In this document: positions 8,843-16,974 of the stretch, piece after piece
Layout: each line of letters begins with the position of its first letter
Position numbering within the stretch: the stretch's first letter is position 1
Origin: an uncultured Bacteroidota bacterium
GTDB lineage: Bacteria; Bacteroidota; Bacteroidia; UKL13-3
Assembly (NCBI GenBank): GCA_903898215.1
Contig: CAIUEQ010000288.1
Coordinates: 1 to 42,297 of the forward strand
Reading direction: 5' to 3'
Length of the DNA stretch: 42,297 bases
Program-made: the position numbers and the translations under genes
Notes under the pieces: model-generated
Told to the model about the DNA's origin: nothing
What the model saw: only the letters and a program-made list of their open reading frames with translations
Databases searched by the model: none

Positions 8843-9972
8843 TCTTTATTTCCAAAAACATAAGGTTGTAGTTTTATTTTTAAAGAGGCAGATATCACCT
8901 CTTCCCTATCAATGATTTTTACATCATTAAGCGAACGTCCGTATCCTTTATTCTCTAATGCTTGAACATTCCACTCTTGTTCAAAGTGATTGGTGTAACA
9001 TAACATATAAACTCCTTTTGTTAAGCCCAAATAAATTGTTCCGTTTCCTCCATGGCAAATCATAAGGTCAGCTCTTTCCAAAACATCTTCAAGATTTACA
9101 AAACTTTTAGAAATGATATGCGATGCGTTTAATATGTTAGATGAATCGCCAGCTGTTATGATTGTATATCTAGAATAACATTCGTCATTTAAAAATTTTA
9201 GTTCAGACCAATTTCCAGAACTGCCCATCGAAACAAAAATGATAGGTTTAGAAACTCCAATTTCATCTAACCAACTACTTTCCGAAATTGTTGATTTATA
9301 TATTAATGGTTCAATATTAAAATAATTATCAGGAAGCGATCTTTGTGGAAAAAGTAGGGCATCGTCACAAATAAAATTTTGATCACCTTCCATTTCTGAA
9401 AGATAATTTGAAACACCCTTGAGAGCATATTTTTTTCTAATCTTTTTAAAGGGCAGATGAACAATCTTAAAAGATATTTTTTCAGCAATTCGTGTAATCT
9501 TATCGAAGTATTTTGAAGGAACTATTTTTGATAACCTGTAAGCAAAATGAGTACGAGAAAGCTTACGGGTTAATGCATAATATTTGGTCATATACCCGTT
9601 GACAAGGGCAGTATACTCAACATTTGTAAACTCGGCAGCCATTTTTAAAGTAGGAGCTACATCACCAATAACAATATCAGGTTTTAATTTATTTATGATT
9701 TGAATTTGTGATAAAAACACTTTTTCAATATCAGTAATATTGAGCCATGAAAAATTAAATTTTGTTGAACAACGTAAAGCAAAATCAGCATCAAATTGTT
9801 CACATGAAAACGTTTGATAATTGTTTTGAAGGATATGCTTTTCATAAATTTCACTGTGCAAAAAATGCACTTCGTATTTATCATTAGGCAGAAATTTTTT
9901 GGCAAATTCTAAACATCTTAAATAATGTGAGAGGAGATGAAAAGGAAAAATTAGCACTCTAATTTTAGGCAT
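8839..9972 (-). CDS. Family 1 glycosyltransferase, probable carotenoid glycosyltransferase
   Basis: Last gene of the carotenoid operon, 377 residues from the chosen start ([12 protein letters not shown] at 9972), which gives an 8-bp overlap with the cyclase gene upstream; a longer in-frame start at 10008 would overlap far more. It has the two-domain GT-B layout of MGT/CrtX-type enzymes: an N-terminal acceptor domain and a C-terminal sugar-nucleotide site with [27 protein letters not shown] and [16 protein letters not shown]. The HGG-N-GT motif is the donor diphosphate-binding signature of UDP-glycosyltransferases. Position at the end of a zeaxanthin operon suggests that it glycosylates a hydroxy-carotenoid, as CrtX does; acceptor and sugar are inference. 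The 3' end overlaps a convergent gene by 4 bp. Confidence 0.82.
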   Translation of the reverse strand: MPKIRVLIFPFHLLSHYLRCLEFAKKFLPNDKYEVHFLHSEIYEKHILQNNYQTFSCEQFDADFALRCSTKFNFSWLNITDIEKVFLSQIQIINKLKPDIVIGDVAPTLKMAAEFTNVEYTALVNGYMTKYYALTRKLSRTHFAYRLSKIVPSKYFDKITRIAEKISFKIVHLPFKKIRKKYALKGVSNYLSEMEGDQNFICDDALLFPQRSLPDNYFNIEPLIYKSTISESSWLDEIGVSKPIIFVSMGSSGNWSELKFLNDECYSRYTIITAGDSSNILNASHIISKSFVNLEDVLERADLMICHGGNGTIYLGLTKGVYMLCYTNHFEQEWNVQALENKGYGRSLNDVKIIDREEVISASLKIKLQPYVFGNKD

Positions 9973-10654
9973 GAGCTTTACGAGAAAACAATTCAAATAA
10001 TGATACATTTAAAAGTTGTAGCAACATTCCATAAAACACATCCTCAAAAGGAATAGTAAGTATCCTAAAACGGGTAATTTCAAAATTATTGTACCATACT
10101 ACAGGTTGTTCAATTCCGGTTCCTGTTAAAATTCCATTTACGATAAGAAAAGGAATCAATAAAATCAAAAAAGTAAAATAAAAGCGATGGAGAAAGTTTA
10201 CTTTAAAGACAAAGAATAATACAACAAGAAGTGATGTAAGACTAATAAATGTAACAGTTGTATATAACCGATCATAAAATAAAATAGCAAATACTGAAAG
10301 AAATATCAGCAGAGAAAAAGTGATTTTATTTTCAATCGTTTTAAATATTACTGGATTAATAAATAAAGTAAAGCAGTGATAGGTGAATAAGCAGGAATAA
10401 GGTATGCAAATAAAAAAGAGCACTTCTTCGAGTGGCAAATTAAAAAAATATATCCCGGTAAGGTAATCAGGATTAAATCCCCATACTTTAATTTGTGTGA
10501 AGTAAATATCCCAAAGTATAAAAATAAGTGCCGTGATGAATATTGCCGGCAGTGCAAATTTCCATCTTTTATAAAATTGTATTTTGGGATGAAAAGAAAA
10601 AATTAAAGGGACAATAAAAGCTCCGAAATTGATAAATAAATATAGAAATTTCAT
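9965..10654 (-). CDS. Lycopene cyclase, fused CrtYc-CrtYd type
   Basis: Integral membrane enzyme of 229 residues that closes the rings of lycopene to give beta-carotene. Two homologous half-domains are visible: the first with WDIYFTQIKVWGF and NLPLEEVLFF, the second with FEITRFRILTIPFEDVFYGM. The PxE(E/D) motif after an aromatic-rich stretch is characteristic of the CrtYc/CrtYd family, which is heterodimeric in actinobacteria but fused in Bacteroidota, archaea and fungi. About six or seven transmembrane helices are predicted from the hydrophobic runs. Start and stop overlap both neighbours (4 bp with crtZ, 8 bp with the glycosyltransferase), indicating translational coupling. Confidence 0.92.
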   Translation of the reverse strand: MKFLYLFINFGAFIVPLIFSFHPKIQFYKRWKFALPAIFITALIFILWDIYFTQIKVWGFNPDYLTGIYFFNLPLEEVLFFICIPYSCLFTYHCFTLFINPVIFKTIENKITFSLLIFLSVFAILFYDRLYTTVTFISLTSLLVVLFFVFKVNFLHRFYFTFLILLIPFLIVNGILTGTGIEQPVVWYNNFEITRFRILTIPFEDVFYGMLLQLLNVSLFELFSRKAHA

Positions 10655-11112
10655 TTTGCTGAACGTTTCAAAGCTTCTTTAAAATAAAACACTGGAACCC
10701 AAAGCATGCCAAAGCATTCACCATTTTCTTTAGATAAATGTTTATGGTGCATTTTATGTGCTTTCCTGATTGCTCTCAGGTAAATAGAATCTGTATTTCT
10801 GAATAACTTAAAACGTTGATGAATAAAAATATCATGAACTAAAAAATAAGCTAAACCGTATAATGAAATTCCAATTCCGATAAAAAATGTAAAGCTAAAC
10901 TGATTGAGTAAGCCATTGATAATAAAAATAATTCCAGGTGTTGCGAATATCAAAAAGAAATAATCATTCTTCTCAAAAAAACCTTGGTCATCGCGTTGAT
11001 GATGGTCGTGGTGAAGGAACCACAAAAAACCATGCATCATGTATTTATGCGCTAACCAAGCAACACATTCCATACAAACAAAAGCTATCAAAACAAATAA
11101 AATATTGATCAT
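10651..11112 (-). CDS. crtZ: Beta-carotene hydroxylase
   Basis: Non-heme di-iron membrane hydroxylase of 153 residues that adds 3- and 3'-hydroxyls to beta-carotene, giving zeaxanthin. All four histidine clusters of the CrtZ / fatty-acid hydroxylase superfamily are present: HKYMMH, HHDHH, HDIFIH and HKMHHKH. The ends are hydrophobic and span the membrane. The gene overlaps the cyclase by 4 bp and follows the SRPBCC gene after 7 bp. Length and motif order suit CrtZ rather than a sterol desaturase. It defines the predicted end product of the core pathway. Confidence 0.93.
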   Translation of the reverse strand: MINILFVLIAFVCMECVAWLAHKYMMHGFLWFLHHDHHQRDDQGFFEKNDYFFLIFATPGIIFIINGLLNQFSFTFFIGIGISLYGLAYFLVHDIFIHQRFKLFRNTDSIYLRAIRKAHKMHHKHLSKENGECFGMLWVPVFYFKEALKRSAK

Positions 11113-11119
11113 GCTATTC

Positions 11120-11584
11120 TTATTTCTGGTTGAACATTTTCTCTAAAACCTTGTATCTGAAATCAAATATTTGTTCAATCTTTTTCTTTACAAATAGCCA
11201 GTGTGCTAATTGGCCAAAAACAGAAAATGGCAATTGATATTTTACAACATCTGTCATCAACAAACCTTTTTCAGTAATTTTAAAATGGTGAGAGTGTTCC
11301 CATATTTTATAAGGACCTTTCAATTGCTTATCGGTAAAATAATTTGGCTCATTAACCGTATCAATTAAAGTTTTCCATTTTAAAGGTATTCCGAAAATTG
11401 GTTTCACGATATAATTTATTTCCATTCCAGAGTAAACAGGTTTATCAGAAATTTCTGAGAGTATTTGAAAGCTCATCTCAGGTGGTGTGATTTTTGATAA
11501 ATTTTTAGCTGATGAAAAAAAAGACCATGCTTCTTGTTGTGAAATATTCAATACTTGTTCTCTATGCAAATAATATGTTTTCAT
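11120..11584 (-). CDS. SRPBCC-fold (START-like) protein in the carotenoid operon
   Basis: A 154-residue protein when started at MKTYYLHREQ (ATG at 11584); the frame is open further upstream but would intrude more deeply into idi. It belongs to the SRPBCC / polyketide-cyclase-like superfamily, whose members hold hydrophobic ligands in a deep cavity. Features are the N-terminal strand with REQVLNISQQEAWSFFSSAKNL, then ITPPEMSF and the long C-terminal helix. Homologues are often annotated as cell-division inhibitor-like but have no proven function. Being inside a carotenoid operon with a 23-bp overlap with idi, it may bind or present a carotenoid or isoprenoid intermediate; that role is inference. 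Confidence 0.8.
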   Translation of the reverse strand: MKTYYLHREQVLNISQQEAWSFFSSAKNLSKITPPEMSFQILSEISDKPVYSGMEINYIVKPIFGIPLKWKTLIDTVNEPNYFTDKQLKGPYKIWEHSHHFKITEKGLLMTDVVKYQLPFSVFGQLAHWLFVKKKIEQIFDFRYKVLEKMFNQK

Positions 11585-12107
11585 TTTTTTTATTTCTTTC
11601 AAAAGCCACGATGATTCTATCAAAACACAACTTCATCCATTCAGTATAATTTGCGGGATTTGATTTGATGTCCTCAGAAAGTGATGTTAAGTCCATGTAT
11701 TTCCAATCACCAACTTCTTCTTTGTTAATTGAAGGATGATGATTACTAAATCCTATAAAAACGTGATCAAATTCGTGCTCTATTAAATCATGGTCTAGTT
11801 TTGCATGATAGGTAAAGCTAAAAATAAATTTTACCTCACACTCAATTCCCATTTCTTCATTCAAACGTCTTTTTGCAGCATCAATAATTTCTTCACCAAA
11901 ACCTGGATGACTGCAGCAAGTATTTGTCCATAAACCGCCTGAATGATATTTAGTATTTGCTCTTTTTTGAAGCAACAGTTCTCCATTATCATTAAAAATG
12001 AAAACAGAAAAGGCACGATGAAGCAAGCCCTTTTGATGAGCTTCCAATTTAGGCATCAAGCCAGTTTGATGATCATTTTCGTCAACCAATATTACTTGTT
12101 CGCTCAT
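11562..12107 (-). CDS. idi: Isopentenyl-diphosphate delta-isomerase, type I
   Basis: Interconverts IPP and DMAPP, supplying prenyl building blocks. The 181-residue protein has the Nudix-like type I IDI fold with the catalytic Cys region LWTNTCCSHPGFGEE, the metal ligands HQKGLLHRAFSVFIF near the N-terminus, and the catalytic Glu in RRLNEEMGIECE. The substrate-strand YHAKLDHDLIEHEFDHV is also typical. Its start codon overlaps the upstream stop by 4 bp (ATGA), so it is translationally coupled. Placing idi in the operon raises precursor supply together with crtB. Confidence 0.95.
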   Translation of the reverse strand: MSEQVILVDENDHQTGLMPKLEAHQKGLLHRAFSVFIFNDNGELLLQKRANTKYHSGGLWTNTCCSHPGFGEEIIDAAKRRLNEEMGIECEVKFIFSFTYHAKLDHDLIEHEFDHVFIGFSNHHPSINKEEVGDWKYMDLTSLSEDIKSNPANYTEWMKLCFDRIIVAFERNKKNENILFA

Positions 12108-12604
12108 TTGAAATTTAATTTTTCAAGTTCATTACATTGCTTCGAATCAATCATGTATTTTGATATTCTGTTTTTCAAATCCAGATCATTTAGCCTCTTC
12201 CATTGTAAAGTTATAAATAATTTATCATTATTAATATCTCCGGAATATCCAAGAATAAGGGGAACGTTTGTTTGAACACAGAATCTCAAAAAACGAATTT
12301 CAATATTCCATGGATTTTTTTGTATTGCTTGTTCAATAATTGTTTTCCCGGCATTAAAGTTTCTTAGTTTTACAAATGGGTTGATTGAATAATTTGCTTG
12401 CATCATATACGCCATTCCTCTGTAGCCTAACAAAACAGGATCAGTATTGATATTTACAGATTCCATCAAAAGCAAAAAACTATCAGCCGAACTTTTATTA
12501 ATTGAAGCAGCATAAAAATGTTTCCGCAAATCCAAAATATCTATACTATTTGAATACGATTTGGTAGTGAATACCATCAAAAAAATAACAATCAACGTTC
12601 TCAT
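12104..12604 (-). CDS. Exported protein of unknown function within the carotenoid operon
   Basis: A 166-residue protein with a short signal peptide (MRTLIVIFLMVFTTKSYSNS) and a helical mature part in which LLGYRGMAYMMQANYSINP, NAGKTIIEQAIQKNPWNIEIRF look like one or two TPR-type helix pairs. No catalytic motif is visible. It overlaps crtB at its start (4 bp, ATGA) and idi at its end (4 bp), so it is embedded as an obligate member of the operon rather than a passenger. An exported helical-repeat protein could help place the pigment in the envelope; this is a guess from position. I know of no characterised homologue. Confidence 0.75.
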   Translation of the reverse strand: MRTLIVIFLMVFTTKSYSNSIDILDLRKHFYAASINKSSADSFLLLMESVNINTDPVLLGYRGMAYMMQANYSINPFVKLRNFNAGKTIIEQAIQKNPWNIEIRFLRFCVQTNVPLILGYSGDINNDKLFITLQWKRLNDLDLKNRISKYMIDSKQCNELEKLNFK

Positions 12605-13437
12605 AATAAGTTCAACTGATGTCTTAAAAGTGATTGAAACATGAGACCTAATTTATTGCCATTTGAAATTCTGATTCTTGCACTCATCACTTTCTCAGCA
12701 GGAGTTTGTTTAATTCTATTGAAAAGTTTTCGGTAATAAAAATAAGCCAGATACACTCCCCTTCTACTTTCACTTGGTAAACTTTTTATTCCTAATAATG
12801 CTTCTTCAAAATCTTGATCGATTTCTAGTTGTATCTTTTCTTTATCAACCAACGAGAAACGTTTAAAATTCACTTCAGGAAAATAGGATCTTCCTAAAAC
12901 TTCATAATCAGCTTTTAAATCTCTTAAAAAATTAACTTTCTGAAAAGCTGCTCCAAGCTTCATTGCCGAAGGTTTTAATTTTTGATAAAGCATTTCATCA
13001 CCTTCTGTAAAAACTCTCAAACACATCAAACCCACTACTTCTGCTGAACCAAGAATATATTGACTGTATGAATCAGGATTATGGTTGGTTTCTAATAAAT
13101 CCATTTCCATACTTTTCAAAAAAGTATCAATAAGTTCCCATTCAATATGATAGGTATTTACTACTTGTTGAAATGCATTTAAAATCGGATTTACACTGAT
13201 TCTTTGTTCGATTGCTTCAACGGTATCTCTTCTTAATTTTTGCATCAGAGAAACTTTATCAAACTCGTGAAATGAATCCACAATTTCATCTGCTACTCTC
13301 ACAAAACCATAAATTGAATAAATCGGTGAATGAAACTTTTTATTCAAAAAATAAATACCAAGAGAAAAAGATGTACTGTATTCTCTAGTAATTAACTTAC
13401 TGCATGAAGCAGAAACGTTATCAAAAATAATTTTCAT
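12601..13437 (-). CDS. crtB: Phytoene synthase
   Basis: Condenses two geranylgeranyl diphosphates to phytoene, the first committed carotenoid step. The 278 residues contain both aspartate-rich motifs that bind the diphosphate-Mg complex: DEIVDSFHE in the first third and DLKADYEVLGRSYFP in the second, where the family signature also includes FQKVNFLRDL. The N-terminal REYSTSFSLGIYFL is typical of the squalene/phytoene synthase fold. The gene follows crtI after a 9-bp gap. A GGPP synthase is not in this window and must be encoded elsewhere. Confidence 0.95.
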   Translation of the reverse strand: MKIIFDNVSASCSKLITREYSTSFSLGIYFLNKKFHSPIYSIYGFVRVADEIVDSFHEFDKVSLMQKLRRDTVEAIEQRISVNPILNAFQQVVNTYHIEWELIDTFLKSMEMDLLETNHNPDSYSQYILGSAEVVGLMCLRVFTEGDEMLYQKLKPSAMKLGAAFQKVNFLRDLKADYEVLGRSYFPEVNFKRFSLVDKEKIQLEIDQDFEEALLGIKSLPSESRRGVYLAYFYYRKLFNRIKQTPAEKVMSARIRISNGNKLGLMFQSLLRHQLNLL

Positions 13438-13446
13438 GGGTTGGGG

Positions 13447-14934
13447 TTAATAATTTAATGTTTTTAACAATTCATTTGCGGCAACTTGTCCTGATATAAT
13501 GGAAGGTGGAACACCAGGTCCGGGAACAGTTAGCTGCCCTGCGTAAAATAAATTTTTCACTTTTTTACTTTTAAGTTTAGGCTTTAAAAAAGCAGTTTGA
13601 AAAAGTGTATTTGCAAGTCCGTATGCATTTCCTTTGTATGCGTTGTAATCGTTTATAAAATTTGAAACAGAATAACTCTTTTTAAATATTACATGATCGC
13701 TGATATTTTCTCCGGCAAATTTTTCCAAACGATCCATGATCAATTTATAATATTGATTTCTTATTTCTTCTGTGTCTGATAATCCGGTAGCAATAGGCAT
13801 CAGAATAAAAATATTTTCAGAATTTTCAGGAGCTACTGTTGGATCTGTTTTAGATGGACAGCATACATAAAACAAGGGTGCGGTTGGCCACTTTTTATTG
13901 ATATAAATTTCTTGAGCATGTTGCTCAAAATTTTCATCAAAAAATAAATTGTGGTGACTGATATTTTTTATTTTTTTATTTATTCCTAAATAAAAAATTA
14001 AGGACGAAGGAGCAAAAGTTCTGCTATCCCAATATGATTCGGAATAAGATTGATTTTTTTTAGGAAGGAGTTTAGTTTCTATATGATGATAATCGGCTGC
14101 TCCAATAACACCATCAACATTCCAACATTTGGTATTTGAATGAACATGAGTGATTGCTCCTGATTGAATTTCGAGATGGTCGATATTTTGTGAAGGAAGA
14201 AAATTTACTCCTGCTTTTTCGGCAATGGTTTTAAATGCATCAATCACTTTTCCGAAACCTCCCATAGGATAAAAAGTTCCTTGCTTTAATCCTGAAAAAT
14301 TCATCAAACTGTATAATGCCGGTGTATCCTTGGGCATGGCTCCTAAAAACAATACCGGAAATTCTATCAAAGAAATTAAACGAGGATCTTTAAAATACTT
14401 TCTGACATGTTTGCTAAACGGGGAAAATACCTGCAGACGAAAAATATCTTTCATCAGTTTAAAATTGATGAATTCGGTAATTGAATTACTGGGTTTATAA
14501 ACCAAGCCATTCATGCCAACATGATATTTGTATTCGGCATCATTGATAAACAATTTAAGTTTATCGGCAGCTCCGGGTTCGATGCTTTCAAACAATTCAC
14601 AAACCTCTTCAAAATTGGCAGGAATATCAAAGGAATCATTTTTCCCAAAAATTACTTTGAAGCCAGGATCAAGTTTTTTTAGTTCATAAAAATCGGATGT
14701 GGTGTTGCCAAATAAATTATAAAATTTTTCATATACATCAGGCATCCAATACCAGCTGGGACCCATGTCAAAAACAAAACCATTGCTTTCAAACACTCTA
14801 GCTCTTCCACCAAATTGTGCATTCTTTTCAAAAACGGTCACATCATTATTTTGACTTGCCAAAACAGCTGCTGCAGAAAGTCCCGCAAAACCAGATCCGA
14901 TTACCGCTATTGTAGATTTATGATTGTTTAACAT
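13447..14934 (-). CDS. crtI: Phytoene desaturase
   Basis: FAD-dependent desaturase that converts phytoene to lycopene. The 495-residue protein starts with a Rossmann dinucleotide motif, IAVIGSGFAGLSAAAVLAS, followed by FEKNAQFGGRARVFE and VFDMGPSWYWMPDVYE, all family hallmarks. The C-terminal FAD-closing motif reads FYAGQLTVPGPGVPPSIISG, as in CrtI-type enzymes. Its ATG (14934) touches the last base of the regulator's stop codon with no gap, and crtB follows after 9 bp. Number of desaturations (four expected, giving lycopene) is inferred from the cyclase gene downstream. Confidence 0.96.
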   Translation of the reverse strand: MLNNHKSTIAVIGSGFAGLSAAAVLASQNNDVTVFEKNAQFGGRARVFESNGFVFDMGPSWYWMPDVYEKFYNLFGNTTSDFYELKKLDPGFKVIFGKNDSFDIPANFEEVCELFESIEPGAADKLKLFINDAEYKYHVGMNGLVYKPSNSITEFINFKLMKDIFRLQVFSPFSKHVRKYFKDPRLISLIEFPVLFLGAMPKDTPALYSLMNFSGLKQGTFYPMGGFGKVIDAFKTIAEKAGVNFLPSQNIDHLEIQSGAITHVHSNTKCWNVDGVIGAADYHHIETKLLPKKNQSYSESYWDSRTFAPSSLIFYLGINKKIKNISHHNLFFDENFEQHAQEIYINKKWPTAPLFYVCCPSKTDPTVAPENSENIFILMPIATGLSDTEEIRNQYYKLIMDRLEKFAGENISDHVIFKKSYSVSNFINDYNAYKGNAYGLANTLFQTAFLKPKLKSKKVKNLFYAGQLTVPGPGVPPSIISGQVAANELLKTLNY

Positions 14935-15837
14935 TTATTCGTGGTTGTTAAACGTTTCTGGGTGAATCAATTCTAATAATTGTAGAACTTCATTTAATAT
15001 CAATACATTTTTATGTGAGGATGTAATGCATGATTTTTTTCCGGAAATACAAATTGATAAATTTTTATAATCGGTAGAAAGTTTATTGATAAATTTTTCG
15101 GTAGAATTTTCCTCCTGGTTGGTTACAAAAAAAGTAAATAAATGGGTTGGATTATTTAATTGAATAACTTCCTTTAAATTATCATATGGAATTCGTTGTC
15201 CTAAATAAATCACTCTTCTTCCACTTTGTCTGATAAGGAAATTTGCAAAGAGTAAACCTATTTCGTGTTCCTCGTTTTCTTTTAAAAATAATATCCAGGT
15301 TTGGTCTGTTTTTGTAGGTATAGGAAGGGCATCAATAGCTGCAAATAATTTTTGTTTGATAAGGTTAGATACAAAATGCTCCTGTGCTGGAATTACAGTA
15401 CTTTTCAGCCAAAGAAAGCCCATTCTGGAAAGCATAGGGTGAATAATTTTAACGTAGGTATTTAATAACCCATAACCCCATACCACACTTGAAAATATTT
15501 TATCAAATTGTGCTTCGTCAAAATTTGAGATTGAAATGATTAGCTGATTGATGATTGATTCAATCTTTTGATCGTTTTGTTGAGATGAAATAGTGATTTT
15601 ATCTATTTCCTTACATATTTGATCTTGATTAAATTTACTGATAGCAGAAATTTTCATTCCGTGATTCATCAGTATACAAACATTCAACAGTTTTCTCAAT
15701 TGCTCATCATCATACAATCTGATATTAGTATCAGACCTTTGGGGTGTGAACATATTATAACGCTGCTCCCAAATTCTGATGGTATGAGCTTTAACGTTGC
15801 TTAATTGTTCGAGTTGTTTGATTGAGTATGATGACAT
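14935..15837 (-). CDS. MerR-type regulator with a B12-binding domain (CarH/LitR-like)
   Basis: First gene of the carotenoid operon and probably its repressor. The N-terminal MerR helix-turn-helix spans 1-70 (YSIKQLEQLSNVKAHTIRIW, EQRYNMFTPQRS). A four-helix plus Rossmann cobalamin-binding module follows. It carries the W-x9-EH motif (Trp143, Glu153, His154) and ExHxxG (His191), the positions that in CarH hold adenosylcobalamin, with His191 as the expected lower cobalt ligand. In Thermus CarH a second His follows the Trp and takes over the cobalt after light; here that residue is Leu144. So B12 binding is likely, while the exact light response may differ. A 300-residue length suits CarH. A perfect inverted repeat overlaps its own promoter. 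Confidence 0.88.
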   Translation of the reverse strand: MSSYSIKQLEQLSNVKAHTIRIWEQRYNMFTPQRSDTNIRLYDDEQLRKLLNVCILMNHGMKISAISKFNQDQICKEIDKITISSQQNDQKIESIINQLIISISNFDEAQFDKIFSSVVWGYGLLNTYVKIIHPMLSRMGFLWLKSTVIPAQEHFVSNLIKQKLFAAIDALPIPTKTDQTWILFLKENEEHEIGLLFANFLIRQSGRRVIYLGQRIPYDNLKEVIQLNNPTHLFTFFVTNQEENSTEKFINKLSTDYKNLSICISGKKSCITSSHKNVLILNEVLQLLELIHPETFNNHE

Positions 15838-15839
15838 TG

Positions 15840-15875
15840 TTTTGTTTAATATTTTTCAAAGATAGTTAAACAAAA
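15840..15875. promoter_or_regulatory. Candidate operator: 10-bp inverted repeat over the crt promoter
   Basis: TTTTGTTTAA (15840-15849) and TTAAACAAAA (15866-15875) are exact reverse complements separated by 16 bp. The pair flanks the -7 box and reaches to 3 bp before the regulator's start codon. A bound dimer or tetramer would block RNA polymerase. Binding by the MerR/B12 protein is inferred from position. Confidence 0.55.
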
Positions 15876-15887
15876 GTATAAAGCAAA
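15857..15887 (-). promoter_or_regulatory. Promoter of the carotenoid operon
   Basis: On the minus strand, TTTG (15887-15884) is followed after exactly 19 bp by TATCTTTG (15864-15857), a perfect match to the Bacteroidota sigma-A consensus TTTG-N19-TAnnTTTG. The start codon at 15837 lies about 20 bp downstream, so the leader is very short. Confidence 0.75.
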
Positions 15888-15969
15888 TTTATCAAAATAA
15901 TAAAAACGACAAGCCAAGCCCATCAACGATGAACGGAGAAAATAAAAATTCGGAAAGCAACAGATTAAT

Positions 15970-16848
15970 TTATACAGAAGCTGTTATTGCATCTTTTTGA
16001 ATCTTTTTGACCAAACCCTGCAACACATTTCCGGGTCCGCACTCAATAAATTCGGTTGCTCCATCAGCAACCATGCTTTGTATACTTTGAGTCCAACGAA
16101 CCGGAGCTGTAAGTTGAGCGATTAAATTATTTTTTATTTGGTTTACATCGGTAACAGCTTTTGCCGGTACATTTTGATAGATCGGACAAACAGGTGTATT
16201 AAAATTAGTTGATAAAATAGCTTGTTCCAATTCAACACTGGCAGGTTTCATTAAAGGAGAATGAAATGCACCACCAACAGGTAATACTAAAGCACGTTTA
16301 GCTCCGGCAGCTTTCATTAATTCGCAAGCTTTATTTATTCCTTCAACCGATCCCGAAATTACCAATTGTCCTACACAATTATAGTTTGCAGGAACAACAA
16401 TTTCATCTGTAATCGAGGCACAAACTTCTTCTACTTTTGCATCATCCAAACCTAAAACTGCAGCCATTGTTGATGGTTGTATTTCACAAGCTTTTTGCAT
16501 TGCCATTGCACGTTTATAAACTAAACGCAAACCATCTTCAAAGGTTAATACTTTATTGGCAACAAGAGCCGAAAACTCACCGAGAGAATGCCCTGCAACC
16601 ATATCGGGTTTAAAATCTTCCCCTAAAATAATTGCTTTAATAACAGAGTGTAAAAAAATTGCCGGCTGAGTAACGCGAGTTTGTTTTAGCTCTTCATCTG
16701 TTCCGCTAAACATGATATCTGTAATCCTGAAACCTAGTATTTGATTTGCATTTTCAAAAAGATTTTTTGCTGCAATATTATTATCGTAAAGGTCTTTGCC
16801 CATACCTATAAATTGTGATCCTTGTCCTGGAAATAAATATGCTTTCAT
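15970..16848 (-). CDS. fabD: Malonyl-CoA:acyl carrier protein transacylase
   Basis: Transfers malonyl from CoA to ACP in fatty-acid synthesis. The 292-residue length is normal. The N-terminal FPGQGSQFIGMG and the nucleophile elbow GHSLGE (Ser88) are diagnostic. The catalytic His lies in VGGAFHSPLM, the CoA-binding Arg/Gln region in TRVTQPAIF, and the C-terminal ECGPGNVLQGLVKKI is conserved. It stands alone between the carotenoid operon and a histidine kinase, on the same strand as both. About 130 bp separate it from each neighbour, so it probably has its own promoter, although none with a good consensus was seen. Confidence 0.96.
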   Translation of the reverse strand: MKAYLFPGQGSQFIGMGKDLYDNNIAAKNLFENANQILGFRITDIMFSGTDEELKQTRVTQPAIFLHSVIKAIILGEDFKPDMVAGHSLGEFSALVANKVLTFEDGLRLVYKRAMAMQKACEIQPSTMAAVLGLDDAKVEEVCASITDEIVVPANYNCVGQLVISGSVEGINKACELMKAAGAKRALVLPVGGAFHSPLMKPASVELEQAILSTNFNTPVCPIYQNVPAKAVTDVNQIKNNLIAQLTAPVRWTQSIQSMVADGATEFIECGPGNVLQGLVKKIQKDAITASV

Positions 16849-16974
16849 ATAATTTTATTAATATTTAATGGTAGAAGCAAATAAAATTAAGTTCGCTTAA
16901 AAGAACAAAGAATATTTTTTGCATGTCAACTCAACAAGAAATTCTAAGTTATGTTTGTTAATAGCAATTCGATT

